From: Mycogone perniciosa
Lineage: Eukaryota; Ascomycota; Sordariomycetes; Hypocreales; Hypocreaceae
Length of the DNA: 64,000 nucleotides
Direction of reading: 5' to 3'
Assembly (NCBI GenBank): GCA_025331125.1
Contig: JAOALB010000208.1
Coordinates: forward strand, 1 to 64,000
Shown in pieces: positions 20,189 through 31,200 of this stretch. A program made the translations under genes and the position numbers. Numbering within the stretch: position 1 is the stretch's first letter; each line of letters begins with the position of its first letter. The notes under the pieces are model-generated. The model ran no database searches. It saw only the letters and a program-made list of their open reading frames with translations, and was not told the DNA's origin.

Positions 20189-23049
20189 TTATACACTATA
20201 TATTAAACTATTCATAGAATAATCTAATACGTTTAATATTAAAGAAGGGTATATACCAAATATTACAGTGAATGCTACTAATATAAATAATAAAATGAAT
20301 TCTCTTTTATTTACATCGTATACACTTTCTTCTAAGAATTTAGTGAAAGATCCACCAAAAGCTGTTCTATTGAACATATAGATAGTATAAGCTGCAGATA
20401 AAATTATAGAAGAACAGGCAAATACACCTAATACTGGTAATTTTTCTATTATTCCATAAAGTGACATAAATTCACCTATGAAATTAAGAGTTAAAGGAGC
20501 ACCACAATTACCTAAAGCTAATATGAAGAATAATATAGCAAATATAGGCATTAGTTGAGTAGCACCTCTGTAGAAGTATATACTTCTAGTTCCAGTTCTA
20601 TCATATAGTACACCACCTGCACATATGAATAAACCACTAGATACAAATCCGTGAGCTAATCCTAACACTATACTTCCTTCTAACCCTTGTATAGTATTAC
20701 TAAATATTCCTATTAAATAAACAGCAGCATGACATACAGAACTATAAGCTATTAATTCTTTTACATCAGTTGTTCTTAATGTACTAAAACTAGCGTATAT
20801 TATTGTTATAACAGCAATAGTATAGATTACGAAAGTATAATCTAAAGAAGCTTTAGGTAACATAGGTAAAATTAATCTAAATATACCATATAAACTTAAT
20901 TTTAATACAATTCCAGCTAAAACTATACTTCCCCCTAAAGGAGATTCAACGTGAGCTTTTAACAATCAGTTATTTAAAAAGATTGTAGGTGTTTTTACAG
21001 CAAAAGCTATAAATATACCTATAAATAAGAATATTTGAGTTTTATATTCAAAATTAAGTTTAAATAATGTGTCGAAATCTGTACTACCCATAGTAGATGA
21101 AGTGCTTAAAATAGATAATAATAAAAATAAAGAACCTCATACGTTCACATAATTAATGTGTTATCTTTAATTTTGGGTTACTTTAATTCATACCGGCTAA
21201 CCGGCAATTCTGATAATCTTTTATAGTAGAGTAGGATAGCTGATTTTCTACAAAACCTTTGTTAATTTTTTCTAAATAAATTCATATTTAATTTTATAGA
21301 TTGAATTTTAGACAAACCTTCTCCAGTTAAATGTTCTTTATTATGCATTAGATTAGCTACTTTTTTAAAATCAGAATAATCTAAGGCTTTAACACCTTTA
21401 AAGGGATATTTATCAAAAAATGGTATTAATTTTTCAAAAATATCTTGAAATTTAACTACAACAAAATATACAGCCGATTGCTTTATCACTAATTCAATTC
21501 TACCATAACCAAGAGTAGATATTAACATTTCCATTAATTCAGTATCTCTACTATGTTGAACAATTTGAAATTTTAACGCTACAGCTTTACCTAATTTAGT
21601 AGTAGAGGAGTTACGTATAGAAATATAAAAACATCCGTCACCACTAGCTAAACCTGCTATTCAATTAGGATTTATGATTCTTTTAGGTAAAAGTGAAGGC
21701 CTAGAGATAGGTCTAATATCAGGGAAAGATAATTTCAATTCATCTGATAAACCTAAATTCATAGAAGCTTTGATACAAAGGATTTTTATAAATCCTTCTC
21801 TAATTAAGTGTTCTTTGTTTTTAATTAATGAAATTGCATCTTTAAAAAGTTTATAATCAGCTCATTTTTGACTTATCAATGGATATTTATCAAAATGAGA
21901 TATAATTATATCTAAATCTTTCAAAGATTTAACTGTATATTGTAAAGTAGTATCTCCATGTTTTGTAATTCTACCTACCCCAAAATAATCTTTAATTTGA
22001 CATAGTAAATCATAATCTTTTCTATGTAAAGTAGTTTTAAAAATTGCTTGAATTTGATAACCCATCTTATAGCTATCACTTTTAAAAAATCCTAATGCAA
22101 AACATCCTTCTGCCTCTACAAATCCTGTAATAAATCAAGGATCTAGAGTAGATCTAGTTGTATGTATGGATCTATTAAACATACTATTTGCAAATCTACG
22201 ATTATCAGAACGAGAATGAATTTTTCTTCCAAAAACTGGTTTCCCAGCGACTAGAGTACACCTTACGAATTCTAAATTCCTAGAATTCGAAGAACCATCT
22301 ACTCGTTGCTCTTTTACATCTTTAGATAATATAGCCTGTTTACACTTGGCTTTTAAACAAAGATGATTTAGAACCGCGATCACCCATATATCTACTACTC
22401 AAAGTAGCTTTTCAAAAATGAAAACTAGTGATGTTACCATACCCTGAGGCATTAATCAGGCCGGTAATAAAATTTCTCTTATTACTTTGGTTACTAGAGC
22501 TTTAGGGCTTCCCCGGTGTTTGGCTCTTTTACACTTAAGGTTAAATGTATATAAGAATAAATAATAACTAGCATTTACTTTATTATCAGATCCAAATATA
22601 CCTATTAATATAAATAAAGGAGGTAATATACTTTCGAAGAATATATAGAATACCATTATATCTAATGCTAAGAATACTGCTAATAATAGTGTTTCTAATA
22701 GTAACATTATTATTAAGTAAGATTTAACATTTTCTTTTATAGAATCTCAATTAGATAATAATGCTATAGGCATTATTATTGTTGTTAATAATACAAAATA
22801 TATTGATATACCATCTACACCTAGATAAATATCAAAAGATTGTACGTTATAATGTTCTTGTACAAATTGAAATTGATTAGTACTACTATTAAATAATATA
22901 AATATAACTAAAGATATAATTAAATTTATTATACTAGTAACTAATGCTATAGTTTTTGTGTAAACTACTGAACTTTTTTTGTATGAGTCTACACTAGATA
23001 CTATAATTGTACCTATTATAGGCACAGTTATTAATGAAGATAATAACAT
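20189..23049 (-). CDS. nad4: NADH dehydrogenase subunit 4 (2 exons)
   Basis: Proton-pumping membrane subunit of complex I. Exons 23049..22544 and 21137..20189 join to 484 aa. Exon 1 holds NVQSFDIYLGVDGISIYFVL and FYIFFESILPPLFILIGIFG; exon 2 holds KTPTIFLNNWLLKAHVESPL and the AYSSVCHAAVYLIGIF region. Start: ATG at 23049 (MLLSSLITVPIIG); a GTG at 23094 would add 15 residues. The splice sites are set by the U/G rule and could shift by about 2 nt. Confidence 0.9.
21138..22543 (-). mobile_element. Group I intron of nad4
   Basis: Inserted between YLFLYT and GSLFLLL codons. Core-like sequence overlaps the ORF N-terminal half: GCAACGAGTAGATGG near 22305-22320 and AAGGTGTACTCTAG near 22255-22268. 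The same pair occurs in cox2 intron 1. Confidence 0.8.
21262..22543 (-). CDS. LAGLIDADG homing endonuclease in nad4 intron
   Basis: Read in frame from exon 1, about 426 residues to TAA at 21262. The segment that overlaps the RNA core encodes KEQRVDGS ... RCTL. The nuclease follows with WFITGFVEAEGCFALGF near 22090-22140 and WIAGLASGDGCFYISI near 21620-21665. It is closely similar to the cox2 intron 1 protein. It looks intact. Confidence 0.85.
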
Positions 23050-23141
23050 CTTATACAAGATATTATTTTTAAACTTTAAATTATAGAATGACACCTATGG
23101 ACATGCGTTTCATGGCTATACTGTTTCTAATAGATATGTTA

Positions 23142-26100
23142 TTAGAATAAACTAATATTTATAAAGAAAACTCCAAACATGTATAATAATGAAGGGATTA
23201 ATATTATAAATGCAAATAAAATAGGTAATAATACAGTTCAACAGAATGACATTAACTGATCGAATCTAATTCTAGGGAAAGACGCTCTTACCCAGATAAA
23301 TATAAACACCATTATTGAACTTTTTATACCTAAAGTTATACTAGATAATAATCCATCTACAGAAGAGCTAGTTAATAATTCTCTTAATGCAAAATATTCT
23401 GATGATACAATTCATTCTATATTAAATGTGTTAGCATAGATAGAATTTAATAAATCAAATCAATAAACATAATCAAATTGTAATAAATAACCACCTAAGA
23501 ATAAAATACTAGTTAATACACACATTAATAAAATACTTGAATATTCAGCTAAGAAGAAGAATACAAATATAACAGCAGCGTGCTCTGTCATAAATCCACT
23601 AACTAATTCAGATTCCAAAAATCAATTCAAAAATATCTACTTAATACTAGGTTTAAATCTATACATGTCTTTATATATTAAGTTATTATTTAAGTACTTA
23701 CCAACAGTAACTTTAGATATTCCTAAATAGTTAGCTAATTCTACATTATTATCAAACTTTTCAATTAAGAGCGGAGCGCCGTCATTTAATGCTGCGCGCT
23801 GCGCGCTGCGCAGAAAATACCAACACCATTTAAATATTTATTTTTCTTTGTAGCCATAATTTTTTGAGTAGGCGAAGCCTACTCACTATGCTTTTTACTA
23901 AACATAGGGTTTAATTCACCAGGCTTACTAATTAAATTTCAAGTTTCTTGACCATGGTTTTTACCATACATAGGATGATGATTTTTATCCTTATAATATT
24001 CTATCATTTTTACCTTAGCTTCATCAGTATGCTTATAACCTAATGAACTTGTAGCTTCAATTTTCAAATTATAAAGAGTAGAAAAATCAAACGCCTTTAT
24101 ATAATTAGTCTCTAAAGTAGTTAAAGCTTCATGGCTGATTATTTTACTTTCATAACTAAAATATTCATAAACTACTCATTTAAATTTATCTAAACCGTAT
24201 TTATCAAAAGCATTTTGTAAATTTTCTAGCCTGCGGACAGATTTTTTATTATTTAAATGTTCGTTAAGTCTAAGGTAAAGATCTTTTGCACTTCCAATAT
24301 ATTGTTTACCATTAACAGTGTTAATAAAAGAGTAAATACCTCCTTTATTTTTCTCTGTGTGTGCGCAAGCTACTACATAAGCTTTATCATTTAAATATTC
24401 TAAAGTTAATGCAGGCACTGGATTTATAATTGGAGTGTCGTTTGAAGGTACAGTAGATTTAGATGAATAAAATCTTTTAGTTACTCCTGTAATATTATAA
24501 GGACCTAAATATTTATTGGGTTTTGTATAATAAGTATAATTAGTGTAAGTACATATTTTTGAATTTTATTAATCTTATATTCTCATATAAGTCTGGACTA
24601 TATCTTATTTAATATAATATAAAATATTAAATGATCACGTCTAGTCTCTGAAGATTCAACTATAGAATAGTTGCTTACCTGCTGATAATCTTAATTAAGG
24701 TTTTCCAGCAATTTGTGATCTTTAAAGAGGCCAAATCTTACTAGCCTCTGCTAAATCAAATGGAGCTCTATTAGTTTCTGCTACAGAACCTATAAAAAAT
24801 ATTATTAATATACAGAACAATGGTAAAGCTAATCATACTATTTTTTGGAACTGAACATTTATGTTTAAGTTTAGGCTATTTGTTATCATTACAATAATTA
24901 ATAAAACAGAACTTAAAACTAATTCATAGCTAATTAATTGAGCTGTACTTCTTAAAGACCCTAAGAAAGCATATTTACTATTAGCACTTCATCCTGCAAG
25001 TAATATACCATAAGTAGCTAAAGATGATACAGCTAACATAAATAATATACCTAATTCCATATCACCTAATGATAGCCCTGGACCATATGGAACAACGGCA
25101 TAACCTAATAAAGCAAATATTAATGTTATTATAGGTCCTAAAAAGAATAAGATTATATTAGCTTGTGTAGGTGCTACATATTCTTTTAAAATTAATTTTA
25201 AAGCATCAGCAAATGCTTGAAGAAGTCCATAATACAAATCTCCCCTTTTAACCATTTATTTTAAAATAATATAGGTAAAGTTAGGGGCCTTCTCCCTAAA
25301 TAATATAAATATTATCCATTTAACGGAGTTATCTTATATAATAGTGTAAATTACACTTACCTCTCTGCTTCATGCCAGGGTAAATAAAATATAAAAATAA
25401 CAATCCTGTATTCTTTCGAATAGGGTCTGACTATATCTTAAATAAATAATTATAAAAATTATTTACCAACCACCGTTTAGTCGATGAACTGCACACCCTT
25501 ACCCTTAGGGGAGTTGGTGCTTGGCTGCGGATAACCTATTTCCTTTCGTACATCAATTTTGATTTTACCATACCACGAGTCATTAATCGTGCCACAAATC
25601 ATGTTACCATATTTGTTTGGTTAAAATTGCTTTAAGGTGTTCCCGCAATTTGACGGTTTATGTTAGACGCTACTCTAACTGAGGCCTCATAAAGATTCTT
25701 ACTCTTTACTCTTTAATATTATTTACTATTCTTTTAACGCACTATAAAAGTAATATCCTTTATAATTTTTATCAGAATCTAAATATTTACTTATAGTTTT
25801 ACTACTTATATTTAAATCTTTAGAAGCTGAATATTTAGAATTATAAGTCGGTTTATTGCTATTTATCAATATAAGTTCACCATCTACATTTTTATATACT
25901 CAAACAGGAGTAGTTTCGTTAGTTACTTTATTAACACTTTTTAATGATTCTTTTTCTAATAAAGTTAATTCTTTACTAAACACTAAGACTAATCTACTAT
26001 TTTTATTAGTAGCTAATTTTGTATCTAAATGTTTTAATAAAGATCTATAATCTACATTAAAGTAATCTGCAGCTTTTTGCATACTACTAAATGAATCTAT

Positions 26101-27300
26101 TAATTCTAATGTTAAAGCATCATAAACTCATACGTTTAGGTTATTAAATTTTCTTAATGAATGTGTATCCATTAATTTTTTTAAATCTAAATTATTCAAT
26201 TCAGCACTGAATAAATAATTACCTTTTAACCCTCCTGTAATTCATTTATCTAAATGATTATTTAGACTAGTATGGTGAACATCTAAAGCTTTAGCGACTG
26301 TACCTATAGAATCATATATAGTTTTAGTAACAGCACCATTAGCTTCTATGAAGTAAACTCATACTTTTTTAGCTATATTACGATCTAACTCTAATCCTTG
26401 AGTTATGTCACTTATTAATTTTTCTGACATTTCAATATTTTCTACTAAATCAGTTAAAAATAAATTACCTCTATAAGGTACATTAGTATTCAAATAAATA
26501 CTTATTGTTTCTCTACTTACACCTAAATATTGAGATAATTTATTAATACTAGCAAATTTATGAATAATATTAGGACTAAGTTTTCCGTTAATATAATTAT
26601 AAAGATAAATAGACACACCTTCAAATTTATTATCTAAATTTAATTCAGACTGTCTAAGTTTTAATGTTTCGTACAATGAATCATAAGTTTGAGTTTCACT
26701 CATGTTACTTATAAATATTGTATTTAATAAAGGTAAATATTTTTGTAAATAATAATTTTCTTTTTCTTGATGCATATCTAATCCACATATCTCAATGATT
26801 GAAAAATTAAATTTATCTCATCCCATTGCATTAGCAAATACATGGAATCTATCCTTTAAATTAATATTAAGATGAGCTTTCAATCCTTTATGAAAATCTT
26901 TAGCTCTTCCTATATAATAAATATTTGGATCAGTTTTGTAAGAAAACATATAAATTCCTCCTTTACCCTTTAGATCTTTAAAAAATGTATTCATAGCATC
27001 TGAAGATTTTAAATCTTCACATACACTTATAACATTATCTTTAAAAGGTATTACAGGAGCTTTTCTATTTAAATACAAATCACTAATAAATTTTTCTTCA
27101 TTAGGCAAATGAGAAGAATTATGATATGATCTTTTAAAAAGACTGATTTGAATTTGACCTACAGCATTTGGACCTAGTCTTCTTTGCATACTAGCCATAG
27201 TTTTTCTTTCTGCTACAGTTACGTAGGCTACTGCTAATAACGCAGGCAGCAGTAATAATAAATTTTCAATAAGTGATATAACTGTTATTGGTAATTTCAT
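23142..27300 (-). CDS. nad1: NADH dehydrogenase subunit 1 (3 exons)
   Basis: Membrane subunit at the quinone site of complex I. Exons 27300..27157, 25234..24743 and 23615..23142 join to 1110 nt and 369 aa. Conserved joins are RRLGPNAVG-YYGLLQAFAD and APFDLAEA-ESELVSGFMTEH. The end has FIFIWVRASFPRIRFDQLM. Two group I introns each carry a GIY-YIG ORF. Confidence 0.95.
23637..24550 (-). pseudogene. GIY-YIG endonuclease interrupted by GC elements (nad1 intron 2)
   Basis: The N-terminal part has the GIY-YIG core: GGIYSFINTVNGKQYIGSA near 24290-24340, with the downstream SLGYKHTDEAK motif. After KKHSE the frame meets TAG at 23879, inside a GTAGGC-TTC-GCCTAC hairpin. A different frame then continues TQKIMATKKNKYLNGVGIF, a GCGCAGCGCGCAGC cluster at 23791-23812 breaks it again, and the C-terminal LANYLGISKVTVGKYL module is left behind. 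A KKSVRRLEN segment at 24222-24247 is an insertion shared with cox2 intron 2. The truncated N-terminal protein could still be made. Confidence 0.82.
24222..24247. repeat. Mobile in-frame insertion, copy 1
   Basis: TTTTCTAGCCTGCGGACAGA followed by a T run, identical to 60941-60966. On the minus strand it encodes KKSVRRLEN in both GIY-YIG ORFs but at different positions in the proteins. Confidence 0.88.
25235..27156 (-). mobile_element. Group I intron 1 of nad1
   Basis: The exon ends GTAGGT at 27157 and the intron ends AGATTTG at 25235. The core follows the ORF: AAATTGCGGGAA near 25640-25655, ATCCGCAGCCAAGCACC near 25520-25538, GTTCATCGACTAAACGG near 25475-25492 and AAGATATAGTCAG near 25428-25440. 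The same core type occurs in the nad4L intron and cox2 intron 3. Confidence 0.9.
25726..27156 (-). CDS. GIY-YIG homing endonuclease in nad1 intron 1
   Basis: Fused to exon 1; about 476 residues to TAG at 25726. The catalytic start is GGIYMFSYKTDPNIYYIGRA near 26900-26965, with ENYYLQKYLPLLN downstream. At least four similar C-terminal modules follow (for example INKLSQYLGVSRETISIYL, SMQKAADYFNVDYRSLLKHL and ASKDLNISSKTISKYL), typical NUMOD/IENR DNA-contacting repeats, more than in the sister proteins. It looks intact. Confidence 0.88.
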
Positions 27301-27389
27301 TTTATTATTGATTTTTATTTATTCTATAGATAATGTTCCCCCATTTTAATCATAAAAAGTTCATAATACTTTAATGTTAAAAACAAAGA

Positions 27390-27827
27390 TTAATGTCTAT
27401 AAGAAGCGTTCAATCTTTTAAATTCATTAACTTTATCTAATATTTGTGAAGTATAATTAGGATTTTGTTCCTTTAATTTACTTTCTATTTCTAATCCTTT
27501 GATAAGTAAGTTGTTTACTTCTTGACCCCGTGTAGTAATTAAACGATCTATAATACCAATTCTTTTACTAATCATTTCAGCTTCATTATCAGGCATAGAA
27601 CTAGGTACATCTATTGACATATTACCATTTGTATCTGTAATAACATTAATTTTTGTACTTAATACAATACTATTAAACTGATCTATAAAATCAGAAAGTT
27701 GAGGTAATAATTCGTTAATTTTTACTGTTATTTCAGTAAGTTCTACTGTCGTGCTTTTTAAGGGTAAATTATTAAACACGTGAGGGCTAGGAGCATTATT
27801 AAAAATTATTGTTAATATATTTTTCAT
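27390..27827 (-). CDS. Unknown 145-aa ORF with a borrowed leader
   Basis: Starts ATG at 27827 (MKNILTIIFNNAPS) and ends NEFKRLNASYRH. It has no membrane helix and no motif I recognise. It is rich in Ile, Leu, Asn and Glu, with a likely helical C-terminal half (ISKRIGIIDRLITTRGQEVN). The 36 nt around the start (27812-27847) are identical to those around the cox2 start, and the upstream 125 nt repeat the atp9 leader. It may be a resident ORF expressed from copied signals. Function unknown. Confidence 0.6.
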   Translation of the reverse strand: MKNILTIIFNNAPSPHVFNNLPLKSTTVELTEITVKINELLPQLSDFIDQFNSIVLSTKINVITDTNGNMSIDVPSSMPDNEAEMISKRIGIIDRLITTRGQEVNNLLIKGLEIESKLKEQNPNYTSQILDKVNEFKRLNASYRH

Positions 27828-27840
27828 GAAAAATTATAAT

Positions 27841-27965
27841 ATAAAATGTTAAAAATAAAAATCTCGTAAATTGTTGTACTTTTTAATATTAGAAATGTAA
27901 ATTTCACAAAATAAATAGAAAATTTTATTTGCATGCAAGCTTGCTTGCTTGCTGGCTTGCTTTGC
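27841..27965. repeat. Leader repeat, copy 2
   Basis: Identical over about 120 nt to 63533-63657 upstream of atp9. The end is a GCAAGC-rich run GCATGCAAGCTTGCTTGC. It lies directly upstream of the unknown ORF. Confidence 0.95.
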
Positions 27966-28085
27966 TATGCTAGAAAAAGAAGCACAGGTTAAATTTTTAG
28001 AATTAGTATTAAACTTTATACTTATAGATGCAAAAATAGCCAGAAATATTTTATAATTAATAGACTATTTATTATTAGGGAATTT

Positions 28086-28156
28086 AGTCTCATCTTAGAT
28101 TCGAACTAAGATACAGATATTAGAAGTATCATGCTCTGCCATTGAGCTAATGAGAC
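28086..28156 (-). tRNA. trnR: tRNA-Arg (UCU)
   Basis: Acceptor GTCTCAT/ATGAGAC, anticodon loop CTTCTAA with anticodon TCT (AGR codons), T arm CTTAG-TTCGAAT-CTAAG. It is the first gene downstream of cox1. Confidence 0.93.
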
Positions 28157-28257
28157 TTGAAATACCCCTATTTATAATAATTGTAGTATAAACAAGGGAT
28201 ATTTCGATTAAAGAAAAACCTATCTTTATAAATTATTTACTATTATAGTTATAATAT

Positions 28258-31200
28258 TTAACTTTGTAGAGGTAAACTCACAAATGCGTGAGGTTTAGGT
28301 GGACTTGATAATCCTCATTCTAAACTACTATAACTTCTATTTAAATTAGCTTGTAATATATCTGTGTAGAATCCAGGAGTTAATCAAGGATTTCTGCTTG
28401 CCACTTTACCGTCTACTAATTGTCTGTAAACGATATATAAGAATAATCAAGCGGCTACTACACTTATTATAGATCCAAAACTACTAATTAAATTTCATCC
28501 AGCATAAGCATCAGGATAATCACCTATTCTTCTAGGCATACCTTGTAATCCTAAGAAATGTTGAGGGAAGAATGTTACATTACATGGTTGGACTATATCT
28601 TAATTATTTAAAATAAATTAAATAATTTCCTTCGTGTAGTCTCTGAGGATCCTACTCACTATTATGTTTTGGTAGACATAAATAGCTTTGGTTTCCTGCT
28701 GATTGTCTAGATACACTTAAGATTATTACTTTATAAGTACTTAAAATTTTTACTTATATGAGTACTTAAGCTTTATGAGAGTTTCCAGCATATAGAAGGA
28801 TTGGGAGGGGCTAATGAACCATTCTTATCTAGGTATAGATTGTAATAGTCATTGTTCACCTTGAACAATAACTCCTTCTCCAGTATCAAGGTTATTTTTT
28901 ATATAACTCCATCTTACTTTAAAATGTTGTTTAGCAGCATTGATAGATGGAAAAACTAATTCTTTATCTGTTTTACTGTAACAAAAGACAAACTTACCTC
29001 CAATACCATATTGTGGAGATAATTTACCTTTTAATCCTTTACTTGGATGACTATTAGTTAAATAATAATTTTTTATTCCCTCGCTAATAGCCATCTTTGT
29101 TTCAACAGAAGCAGTACTACCGAATTTTGTGGGCCTAGCATAGCTTGCGCAAAGCGCATGACCACGATTTTCTTTACTGAAAATTTCCTTTAATTTATTA
29201 ATTGTTTCAACACTATGCTTATAACCTAATGAATTACCTGCAGTAGTTAAAACATTATATTTAGGCTTATAATGATCTATTCATTTTTGTTCTAAATTTA
29301 TACAAATTTTAGGATCTTCACAAAATTCTTTAATACCTAAAGAAAAATTTTCTAACCCATACTTTCTCATTGCTCTAACTATTACCATTTTAGTTGGTTT
29401 ATCTGAATTATAATAATAATAGTAATTAACCATTCTTTTAGTTAAATTAATACTACTACCAACATATAATTCTTTAGTTATATTATTAATAAAAACATAT
29501 ACACCTGATTTTTTTCTTAACTCACGATATATATCTTTTTTACTATCCTTGACATTTGCAAAGAAAACAATAAACTCTTCTGGTTCAACAGGCGAACCGT
29601 TTTTAGATGATTGACTATAAAATCTTTTTCCTATTTTAAATTTCTTTACCGTAACCCCTATAAACAATAGTCAGAATTGTACTTTAGCTAAATTTAAGTT
29701 GTAATTTAAACCTAACATTTTAGGTACTCAGAAATATCATCCTGCAAACATTGCGAATACAGCTCCCATACTTAAAACGTAGTGAAAATGAGCTACTACG
29801 TAGTAAGTATCGTGGAATGCGATATCAAGTGAAGCATTAGCTAATACAACACCACTCACGTACGTTTAAATAGTATTTAGTTTATTTAATTCTATGATAA
29901 CTAAATCTATATCCTTTGTACATGGTATTTCTTTCAATATTAGATTTTATTACATCATGCGAAATATTCAAAGCTTTTTCGATAGCTATGATTCCGTCAT
30001 ATTTTTGTAAAAATTCTCCATCTTTAAATACAAAGATAGCTTTTCTAATATGTTTTTGGGACTTCATCTCTTCTATTAAATTTATATACTCAATATAAGA
30101 AATATCCATTAAAGGTTTATCATCTTCATTAAAAAGGTGATTTGATATATATCAAGAAGATCTAAATAAAGATTCATCTTCTATAGCTCTTTTTAAAGAT
30201 GTACTGATAGAAGCACTACCTAATAATACTGCAAGTGATCTTAAAGAAGGTACTATAACTAATAGTACTTTAAATTCATCATAGATGTATATAGACCCTG
30301 AAGATCTACTTTTTGAAATTTTTAATTTAGTATCTTCTAAATGAGGTATGCTATGATTTCTAGCTGCCTCTTTCACTGCATTATATTCAGGTTTAATTTG
30401 TTTAATTCAAAAAGTTTCTCTTTCTTCTAAATTATGAACATTTAAATCTACTTCTTCTAGAACAATGAAAGCGAAATTAACAAGTCCGTATTTTAAAATA
30501 GCACTTGAAATAGGTCTACCTTTCTGTACAGCAGCTAAAGCTAAATTAAAGTAATTATATAATCTAGTTTTAATTGTTTTTGTACTACCTACATAACATT
30601 TACCATTTAATTTATTCACGATCATGTATATATATCCTTTTTTATCTCCTTTAAATTCTTGATATAAATTTTTTCTATCTTTATAGAAATTTTCATATAT
30701 TTTTAATGCTTTGTAAGGATTTAATCTATCTAAAGCATTTTGTATATTTTTATTTAATAAAATGAATGAACCCAAAAATAACAAAATACCACTCACTGTT
30801 CATTTAACAGTAAATCCCTAAAGTCTCGATTATAAGTTTAATACTTATAATCTTTTATGTGTTAAACGAATCTTAATTCATTAATCTTTCATAACTAAAT
30901 ATATAACCATTATAAGTACCGCCTACTTTAGCATAATTTTTAATAATACTATGGTTAATGTTTAAAGCTTGTTGAGCTTTTGTTACTCCTTCGTATTTAC
31001 ATATAAAATTTTTATTAACATCATATACAAATACTGCTTTTCTAATATGACTATTATTATTAATATTTAATATTAATTCTTCACATTCTTTTGAAGTTCA
31101 ATCAAATATTATTGGAGTATTATTTATATTATATGGTATGTTAGTAAAATATCATTCTCCTCTAAATATAGTTTGTTCTTTTATAATATCAACTATCGTA

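Larger units (their letters stand above)
23616..24742 (-). mobile_element. Group I intron 2 of nad1
   Basis: The exon ends GAGGCT at 24743 and the intron ends TTTTTG at 23616. The core precedes the ORF: CAGAGACTAGACG near 24640-24652 and AAGATATAGTCCAGAC near 24592-24607. Confidence 0.88.

Noticed and set aside
30788..30803. A separate 8-nt cox1 exon with an independent second intron
   Set aside because: Only one group I core was found in 29859-32149, so it is reported as one intron with a duplicated junction rather than annotated as an exon.
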